Positions 1 to 4,829 of a DNA stretch of 9,721 bases are shown one piece after another (within the stretch, counting starts at the first letter, position 1; each line of letters starts with the position of its first letter). Below the pieces are notes generated by a model. The model ran no database searches, had not been told where the DNA came from, and saw only the letters and a list, made by a program, of their open reading frames with translations. The position numbers were made by a program, and so were the translations under genes. Origin of the DNA: an uncultured Prevotella sp. (GTDB taxonomy: Bacteria; Bacteroidota; Bacteroidia; Bacteroidales; Bacteroidaceae). The stretch lies in contig URJQ01000104.1 in assembly GCA_900548195.1 (NCBI GenBank), positions 1 through 9,721 of the forward strand, read 5' to 3'.

Positions 1-1
1 T

Positions 2-55
2 TTTAGTGAAAAGTGAAAAGTGAAGAGTGAAAAGTGAAAAATCGCGCTGACGCGG
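2..55 (+). repeat. 54-base dispersed repeat, copy 1 (heptamer tract plus CGCG hairpin)
   Basis: This stretch is identical over 54 bases to 4587-4640, in the same orientation. It begins with five tandem 7-base units of the form AGTGAAA or AGTGAAG (5-39) and ends in a short palindrome, CGCG-CTGA-CGCG (43-54). It lies just past the stop codon of the M64 gene. I do not recognise a named repeat family. The A-rich heptamers resemble the AATGAAG heptamers at 7493-7561, which suggests one broader class of intergenic repeat in this genome. Confidence 0.85.
36..54 (-). terminator. weak terminator-like hairpin after the M64 gene
   Basis: Read on the minus strand, the CGCG-TCAG-CGCG palindrome is followed directly by ATTTTT, about 17 bases after the M64 stop codon. 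A four-pair GC stem with a T-run is the minimum shape of an intrinsic terminator. The same element also occurs at 4628-4639, where no minus-strand gene ends, so it may simply be part of the repeat. Confidence 0.3.
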
Positions 56-70
56 GGGCGGACGGTGGCG

Positions 71-1780
71 CTATTTCTTAATGCGGATTATTGGGGATGA
101 GAGAGCTGGGAGATGGATGTGGGCGGTGCGGGTGGTCACTGCGGCGGTGGTGGCAGTGGCATTACGAGACGGTGCGTCGAAAGAGACGAAGGTCTCATAG
201 TCATAAGTCCAGGCGGAGGCAAGGGCTATGTGCATACATCTCTTGTAGATCATACAGCGACTTGGCGCATTGAAGGCACCAGAGTTATCTCTCATGATGC
301 TATTGACGGTAGGACGCCATACACCTTTCAGATAGGTATAGGCACCTTCATAGCATGAGAGCGACTCTCCAGCGTAACGACTGTCAGCGGCGAAGTCAGC
401 CCACCATGACTGAGCAACGTCAGAAGCGAGGGTGACATTCCTTGAGAAACCGTAGGACTGGTAGGTCTTTAGTTCGGCAGTAGCCTCGGCAGTGATGACG
501 CCACGCTCGGAATATTCGTCAGCCAGTTTGGCAAAGCCATGACCAATAGCCTCATGATACAGGACATTGGCAAAGCCTACGCCAAGATTCTTATCAGCAT
601 CAGTCATAGGCACATACGCTATACTATGACCAGAAGGGATATCCGACTTCTTACCATCGGTATAGAGATAGCAGGTGCCAGCATAGCGGTCATCATTGAG
701 AATGACGATGATAAGGGCATCATCAACATTCTTCACAGCTTTCTTGGCATACGCCACAGCCTTATCATCGTCACCAGAGATAAGGGTGCCACCACCAAAG
801 ACAGAAGAGAATGCCGTGGAGGTGTAGTTGCTGATATAATTATTCTTGGAGACAGCCGTCACTTCATAGACATCGAAATACTGCTGAAGACTCTTCATAG
901 GTTCAATATCAAAGAGATAACCACAGGCTTGCGTCATTGCAGCACGGTATTTTCCACTCTCAATATCCTTGTCGATGAAGCCATCGCCCAGCAATACGAC
1001 AGGGACACCATTGCCAAGAGAATGCTCATGCAGGAGAGTCACCTTGCCATCAGCAGATGTAAGGTCGGTAGATTCGCCTATGCCAGAAGCTATCTGAGTA
1101 ACATTCATCTCTATAGAAGTCAGCGTCTTACCCCTATCAAGGGACAGAAAGAACTTACCACTACGAGTAGAGGAGAGGGTATTTCTGCGGATAGCAATCT
1201 TCATGGTACAGTTATACTCCGCATCATCATCCGAACGGGTCACCGCACACTTCTGCATCTGGGAATTATCAGCATCAAACATCAGATGGAAGTCAGTGTT
1301 ATAATATACATAGACTCCGGCAGAGACATCACCGTCACAACGGAATTTAACATAGAGAGTATCGCCATCAGCTGCTGCTGTGTATGAAGTTTCCTTGACT
1401 TTGAAGACTGGTTCCTGAGATATTGTCACATTCTGCTTGATGGAATAGAGGGCATTGGTGACGTCAATGGTGAAGGAAGACACAACGGGCTCGTTGGTAC
1501 AGTTGTACTTACTGGAGGAAACGATGACGGAATCTGTACCAGCCTTACCTGCCATTGGCGCTATGGAAATATCAGGATCGTCGCATGAGACGGTCCAATC
1601 GCCGTTGGTGGTGAAGCGATATGCTTGGGTAAGGGAAACACCTGGCAAGGAGACTATTGCCCCCTTCGTATTGCTGGAGATAGAGAGGAGGTCGGCGGTC
1701 TCATTGTCACACGCGGTGAAGAGAGCGACAGAGACGACAGACATGAGGATGGTTATTATTTTCTTTGGAGATATCATCAT
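71..1780 (-). CDS. M64-family zinc metallopeptidase lipoprotein with BACON-like N-terminal domains
   Basis: This is a 569-residue secreted peptidase. Residues 1-23 form a lipoprotein signal peptide with lipobox LFTA before Cys24. The acidic residues after it (CDNE) resemble a Bacteroidetes surface-export signal, so it is probably anchored in the outer membrane. Residues about 33-125 look like a BACON domain (FTTNGDWTV, closing with VTISQ), and about 126-230 may be a second diverged beta-sandwich. The M64 catalytic domain runs from about 247 to 540. Its metal motif is HEAIGH (409-414), followed by KLADEY (418-423). The family's GVWRPT.NSIM (486-495) and FNAPSR (503-508) blocks are also present. 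The motif has three residues between Glu and the second His, as in the HEXXGH type, rather than HEXXH. M64 includes an IgA peptidase, but nothing here shows the substrate. The start is MM at 1780, preceded by an A-rich leader with no Shine-Dalgarno. Confidence 0.88.
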   Translation of the reverse strand: MMISPKKIITILMSVVSVALFTACDNETADLLSISSNTKGAIVSLPGVSLTQAYRFTTNGDWTVSCDDPDISIAPMAGKAGTDSVIVSSSKYNCTNEPVVSSFTIDVTNALYSIKQNVTISQEPVFKVKETSYTAAADGDTLYVKFRCDGDVSAGVYVYYNTDFHLMFDADNSQMQKCAVTRSDDDAEYNCTMKIAIRRNTLSSTRSGKFFLSLDRGKTLTSIEMNVTQIASGIGESTDLTSADGKVTLLHEHSLGNGVPVVLLGDGFIDKDIESGKYRAAMTQACGYLFDIEPMKSLQQYFDVYEVTAVSKNNYISNYTSTAFSSVFGGGTLISGDDDKAVAYAKKAVKNVDDALIIVILNDDRYAGTCYLYTDGKKSDIPSGHSIAYVPMTDADKNLGVGFANVLYHEAIGHGFAKLADEYSERGVITAEATAELKTYQSYGFSRNVTLASDVAQSWWADFAADSRYAGESLSCYEGAYTYLKGVWRPTVNSIMRDNSGAFNAPSRCMIYKRCMHIALASAWTYDYETFVSFDAPSRNATATTAAVTTRTAHIHLPALSSPIIRIKK

Positions 1781-1837
1781 TTCTTTTTCTTTCTTTTTGG
1801 GGGATTATGGGATGGATACCGGCTTGGTACAGCTATG

Positions 1838-1872
1838 AATATCGGCGGGTAACGCCGCCGACACAGTGGCTC
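1838..1872 (+). repeat. hairpin repeat, copy 1, in the M64 leader
   Basis: A perfect 7-pair stem, TCGGCGG and CCGCCGA, encloses the loop GTAACG (1842-1861), followed by the tail CACAGTGGCTC. The 35 bases align without gaps to 4511-4545. The four differences fall in two base pairs of the stem, and each is compensated (1844 with 1859, 1847 with 1856). If the promoter proposed at 1925-1956 is right, this hairpin is in the untranslated leader of the M64 mRNA. Confidence 0.8.
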
Positions 1873-1894
1873 GTAGATAAGGGACGATGCGCAA

Positions 1895-1915
1895 AACGCG
1901 GCGGACACAGGGGCT
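1895..1915 (+). repeat. hairpin repeat, partial copy 2 (right half only)
   Basis: The 21 bases match 4524-4544 with one difference (G for T at 1911): end of the loop, right stem arm CGGCGGA, and the CACAG.GGCT tail. The left arm is missing, so this is a degenerate or truncated copy, 23 bases beyond copy 1. Confidence 0.65.
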
Positions 1916-1924
1916 ATGAGATGG

Positions 1925-1956
1925 CAAAAGTAATCATTTTCCTTTTATTTAGCAAG
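1925..1956 (-). promoter_or_regulatory. candidate promoter for the M64 gene
   Basis: On the minus strand TACTTTTG (1932-1925) matches the Bacteroidetes -7 consensus TAnnTTTG exactly. CTTG (1956-1953) is a three-of-four match to the -33 TTTG, with 20 bases between. Transcription would start near 1918-1921 and give a leader of about 140 bases containing both hairpin repeats. The -33 region overlaps the stop codon of the upstream glycosyltransferase gene. It would let the peptidase be expressed independently of the flippase operon. Confidence 0.5.
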
Positions 1957-2935
1957 AAAAAGAACGGAAAATGTGACGAAGGAAGAAATATACTTCCTCC
2001 TGAAGACGGAAGATATACCAATGATGAGGGCATGGATTATAGCCAAACTTACGGGCAAGAGAAGGAGAAAGAAGAGAGGAATCAATGCTCTGCCACGCAG
2101 TATGAAGTTCGGAAAGACAGTAGCGTCGCTCTGCATTAGAGAAGTGGCTACGATACTGATAATAAAAGAAATAGCAATCCACGAGCACCAATAATCTGAC
2201 ATCTTCATAGTCACTAAGAATAGAACGCTCACAACCGAGAGAGAGCAGTTGGCGCTTCAAACTTGCGGTAGCGGCGAGATAATCCATCCTACTGACAGAA
2301 ATCTGATGACTGATAGACCGAGGATTAGTGAAATAATAGTAAGGAGCATCCGACTGATATACCCTCCTTGAGAGATAATAATGTATGCGCGTAGTGTTGT
2401 CATCACTGAAATGACGACGAGAAGCATCATAAGGACACTGCTGGAAAAGGGCTTTTCTCGCTGCATATACTCCGTGGATATTCCATATGAGGGACTCACG
2501 GAACGCCTTTTCTCCAGGCATAGAATCGAAGGAAATGCCCTGATAATCACTCTCCCTACCCGCTTCATCGACATGAATGCAACGATATAAGACACAGTCA
2601 GCATCATCATGCTCACGGAATACCTTCACAAGGCGAGCTATAGTGCCAGGAGCATACCAGTCATCACTGTCGAGAAAGCCTATTATATCACCGGTAGCGA
2701 CCTCGATGCCCTTGTTTCTTGCTACGGCAGGACCTTGGTTTGTGGCATTTTGGAGGAAGACAATGCGATTGTCACGACTGGCATAATCAGAGGCGATAGA
2801 GGCAGAACGGTCAGTGGAAGCGTCGTCTATGCAGATGATTTCCAGATTGGTGTAGGTCTGAGAAAGGAGCGAGTCAAGACAACGTGACAAGGTTCGCTCG
2901 GCATTATATATAGCTACTAAGATGGATACTTTCAT
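1949..2935 (-). CDS. family 2 glycosyltransferase (GT-A fold)
   Basis: This 328-residue enzyme should transfer a sugar from a nucleotide-sugar donor to a glycan acceptor at the cytoplasmic face of the inner membrane. The N-terminal GT-A domain is typical of GT2: VSILVAIYNAE (3-13), LLSQTY.NLEIICIDDAST (23-41, nucleotide binding, Asp37/Asp38), NQGPAVARNKG (66-76) and the DXD-type metal site LDSDDW (88-93). A further acidic motif, SDDN (177-180), lies where many GT2 enzymes place the catalytic base region. The C-terminal 100 residues are aromatic- and arginine-rich and family-specific. No clear membrane segment is visible. It starts 45 bases after the flippase stop codon on the same strand, so the two are probably co-transcribed and act in the same surface polysaccharide pathway. 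Donor and acceptor cannot be told from sequence. Confidence 0.9.
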   Translation of the reverse strand: MKVSILVAIYNAERTLSRCLDSLLSQTYTNLEIICIDDASTDRSASIASDYASRDNRIVFLQNATNQGPAVARNKGIEVATGDIIGFLDSDDWYAPGTIARLVKVFREHDDADCVLYRCIHVDEAGRESDYQGISFDSMPGEKAFRESLIWNIHGVYAARKALFQQCPYDASRRHFSDDNTTRIHYYLSRRVYQSDAPYYYFTNPRSISHQISVSRMDYLAATASLKRQLLSLGCERSILSDYEDVRLLVLVDCYFFYYQYRSHFSNAERRYCLSELHTAWQSIDSSLLSPSLARKFGYNPCPHHWYIFRLQEEVYFFLRHIFRSFSC

Positions 2936-2980
2936 TATTTCGGAATTTATCAGAGGGGAAGAAGCAAGTCAAAGCCACCT

Positions 2981-4420
2981 TTATCTCCTAATGGTCTTGT
3001 TATACATATCCCAAGACAGTAGCGAACTGAGGGCAAAAGCGAGGCAGGCAGCAAACCAATAGAGGAATGCATCGACATTTCTTACTATCATCAAGGAGAC
3101 GATAGCTATGATAAACTGAAGAAGAAGATTGCGCATCAGTGATGACTTGATGTCGAGACCATACCTCAGCATACAATAGCATATCACGCAAACACAATGC
3201 AGGAAGGATGTGATAACGAGGGCAATACCCGTGCCTTCCAGTCCCCAACTGGTGTAACCGAACACCACGGAGACCACGATGAGAACGTCATACACTGCCT
3301 CCATGAGGAGATAGGACTTGGAATCTCCCTTTGCCAGGAGGATATAAGACACCGGCAGACTAAGAGCACGGGAGTACATGGCAAGGACAGCAATCTGCGT
3401 CATGCCAATGACAGGGAGGAATTTACCGCTAAAGAGCAGCGGAATGAGCACCTTCAGTCCGAACATCAGAGCCACAAGCATAGGAGCAATGAGCATCAAG
3501 GACACCTCTATCTGGCGGTTTACTGCGCCATTCATCTTCTCCGTATCGTGGCAAACGGCAGAGAGATGCGGATAATAATCCGTCTCCATTGCAGCGAAGA
3601 CCATTCCTGCATAGGTCATGGTAATCATATATCCTGCATTATAGAGACCAGCAAGCGAGACAGACATATCACCGAGGTACGCTCTGACAGCAAACTCAGC
3701 ACCGCTACCGAGTACACCAGCAAGGACAAAAGCGGTTCCGACAGATATCATCTTCTTGCCTTCACGCAGTTGTTTCCACGTAGTGAGGAAATGCGGTGGG
3801 TAATACCTATAGGAATACCACGTAACGAGAAGCATCTGAATGAGGCATACCACGATGATGGAAGGGATGATACCATCATAGCTCCACCTCAAGAATATGG
3901 GAACGGACACCAATAGGGCTGCAAGGACACCGAGAACACTCGTCTTTGCCAGTTCCTTCAGTCGGCGAGTGGCTTTCAATATCGCTGTTTCACCACCTGC
4001 AATGGCTGTCAGCGCCACTACAATGGAGAGACAAGCAAACTGCGCCGTGTATTCATAAGAAGAGAAAGCCCACTGACTGAGCAGACCACATGAGAAAAGG
4101 CAGACCATTGCACCAAGCAATGCCGCCAGTATGCTCCATGAACGTAGGAGGGCGATGTGCCTATTCGTCTCTGCTTCATCGCCAGAGTCGAAGGCTTGGG
4201 ATATTTCGCGTACTCCGCTCATCTGCAATCCGAAGTTGGTGGAATTCTGCAGGAAGGTGACGGCAGTGTTGTAGATAGAGATAAGACCCACGCCGAGCGG
4301 ACCGAGGAGAATAGCAATTACCTTATTGCGCACGAGTCCTATGAGGATGTTCAGACCCTGAACACCCCCGAAGAGACTGGTGTATTTCAATATGTGACGG
4401 TAACTGCTTTCTTTATTCAT
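2981..4420 (-). CDS. Wzx-like polysaccharide flippase (PST family)
   Basis: This 479-residue integral membrane protein is probably the flippase that moves lipid-linked oligosaccharide repeat units across the inner membrane. Hydrophobic segments recur along the whole length (for example around 14-40, 95-118, 128-147, 158-178, 183-201, 305-330, 371-389, 396-417, 431-446 and 452-470), consistent with 12-14 helices. The opening NKVIAILLGPLGVGLISIYN and the block METDYYPHLSAV (278-289) are typical of the Bacteroidales O-antigen or oligosaccharide translocase group. Length is normal for the family. The ATG at 4420 is the only in-frame start nearby. An AAAGGAGG lies 27 bases upstream of it, too far to act as an ordinary ribosome binding site. 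It leads a likely operon with the downstream glycosyltransferase. The symbol wzx is not assigned because polymerase and sugar-synthesis genes are not in view. Confidence 0.88.
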   Translation of the reverse strand: MNKESSYRHILKYTSLFGGVQGLNILIGLVRNKVIAILLGPLGVGLISIYNTAVTFLQNSTNFGLQMSGVREISQAFDSGDEAETNRHIALLRSWSILAALLGAMVCLFSCGLLSQWAFSSYEYTAQFACLSIVVALTAIAGGETAILKATRRLKELAKTSVLGVLAALLVSVPIFLRWSYDGIIPSIIVVCLIQMLLVTWYSYRYYPPHFLTTWKQLREGKKMISVGTAFVLAGVLGSGAEFAVRAYLGDMSVSLAGLYNAGYMITMTYAGMVFAAMETDYYPHLSAVCHDTEKMNGAVNRQIEVSLMLIAPMLVALMFGLKVLIPLLFSGKFLPVIGMTQIAVLAMYSRALSLPVSYILLAKGDSKSYLLMEAVYDVLIVVSVVFGYTSWGLEGTGIALVITSFLHCVCVICYCMLRYGLDIKSSLMRNLLLQFIIAIVSLMIVRNVDAFLYWFAACLAFALSSLLSWDMYNKTIRR

Positions 4421-4510
4421 AGTTATAGTTGCGGATAGTTGTAATTGCCTCCTTTATTTATTATAACGGTGGAATGGGGAGAATAGTTTGTTTGAGGTGA
4501 TTTTTTTTCT

Positions 4511-4545
4511 AATATCCGCCGGTAACGCGGCGGACACAGTGGCTC
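4511..4545 (+). repeat. hairpin repeat, copy 3
   Basis: TCCGCCG (4515-4521), loop GTAACG, CGGCGGA (4528-4534) and tail CACAGTGGCTC align base for base with 1838-1872. The four differences form two swapped G-C pairs in the stem, while the loop and tail are unchanged. The element is followed by TTTTCTTT. It is not simply an inverted copy, because the loop keeps the same orientation. Confidence 0.8.
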
Positions 4546-4586
4546 TTTTCTTTATGAAGAATGGCTGACGCCGTTGGGACTTTCTC

Positions 4587-4640
4587 TTTAGTGAAAAGTG
4601 AAAAGTGAAGAGTGAAAAGTGAAAAATCGCGCTGACGCGG
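4587..4640 (+). repeat. 54-base dispersed repeat, copy 2
   Basis: It is identical to bases 2-55, in direct orientation. It starts 41 bases after hairpin repeat copy 3. Here it lies upstream of clpB and not behind a gene, so a role as a terminator for a neighbouring gene is unlikely at this place. Confidence 0.85.
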
Positions 4641-4673
4641 TGGGGAATATTTTGTTTCATTTTTGTTAATTTG

Positions 4674-4707
4674 TGTCATATTGACAGATATGTAAGACAT
4701 AATGACA
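4674..4707 (+). promoter_or_regulatory. candidate operator upstream of clpB (TGACA half-sites)
   Basis: A palindrome TGTCA-TAT-TGACA (4674-4686) is followed by a third TGACA (4703-4707) in the context TGACAGA. The two direct TGACAGA copies are 21 bases apart, two turns of the helix, as expected for cooperative protein binding on one face. The site is about 125-155 bases before the clpB start. No regulator can be named, and no CIRCE (HrcA) element is present. Confidence 0.4.
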
Positions 4708-4753
4708 GACAAGAGATGGAAGGCACGTGGTTTGAGAATGAAGATAGCGATAA

Positions 4754-4810
4754 GATGATAAACAGCATCAACAAAGATGACAAACAACATCAACAAAGAT
4801 AATAAACAAT
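4754..4810 (+). repeat. 22-base tandem repeat in the clpB leader, about 2.6 copies
   Basis: Units begin at 4754, 4776 and 4798. The first two share GATGA.AAACA.CATCAACAAA and differ at two positions. The third unit is cut at 13 bases (GATAATAAACAAT) and leads into the ribosome binding site. The tract is A-rich and poor in G, so the transcript would be largely unstructured. Confidence 0.75.
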
Positions 4811-4816
4811 AAAAAT

Positions 4817-4822
4817 AGGAGG
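4817..4822 (+). promoter_or_regulatory. strong Shine-Dalgarno sequence of clpB
   Basis: AGGAGG is 7 bases before the ATG at 4830. It fixes the start of clpB and is notable because none of the other four starts visible here has such a site at working distance. Confidence 0.8.
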
Positions 4823-4829
4823 AAATAAT

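Larger units (their letters stand above)
4421..4829. other. 409-base divergent intergenic region between flippase and clpB
   Basis: The region contains, from left to right, an isolated AAAGGAGG on the minus strand (4455-4448), hairpin repeat copy 3, a 54-base repeat copy, three TGACA half-sites, a 22-base tandem repeat and the clpB ribosome binding site. I find no convincing coding frame. Neither promoter is certain. For clpB the nearest thing to a -7 element is TTAATTTG (4666-4673), one base off consensus and without a -33 TTTG at the right distance. For the flippase I see no consensus match close to the start. Confidence 0.7.

Noticed and set aside
539..1387. Long plus-strand open frame opposite the M64 gene (282 codons)
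   Set aside because: It is antisense to a well-supported gene, has no recognisable domains and an isoleucine/arginine/histidine-rich composition typical of a shadow frame.
3197..3916. Plus-strand open frame opposite the flippase gene (239 codons)
   Set aside because: It is antisense to a clear membrane protein; its very charged, His/Glu-rich translation is what the complement of hydrophobic codons gives.
4421..4455. AAAGGAGG upstream of the flippase as its ribosome binding site or evidence of a missed small gene
   Set aside because: It is 27 bases from the ATG, no alternative ATG, GTG or TTG follows at the right distance in frame, and no small reading frame starts there.
4794..4801. TATCTTTG on the minus strand as the flippase promoter -7 element
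   Set aside because: No TTTG lies 19-21 bases upstream, and it would imply a leader of about 370 bases through the repeats and clpB leader.
4640..4829. CIRCE element or E. coli-type heat-shock promoter for clpB
   Set aside because: No TTAGCACTC-N9-GAGTGCTAA pattern is present, and TTGACA at 4681 has no -10 box at a suitable distance.
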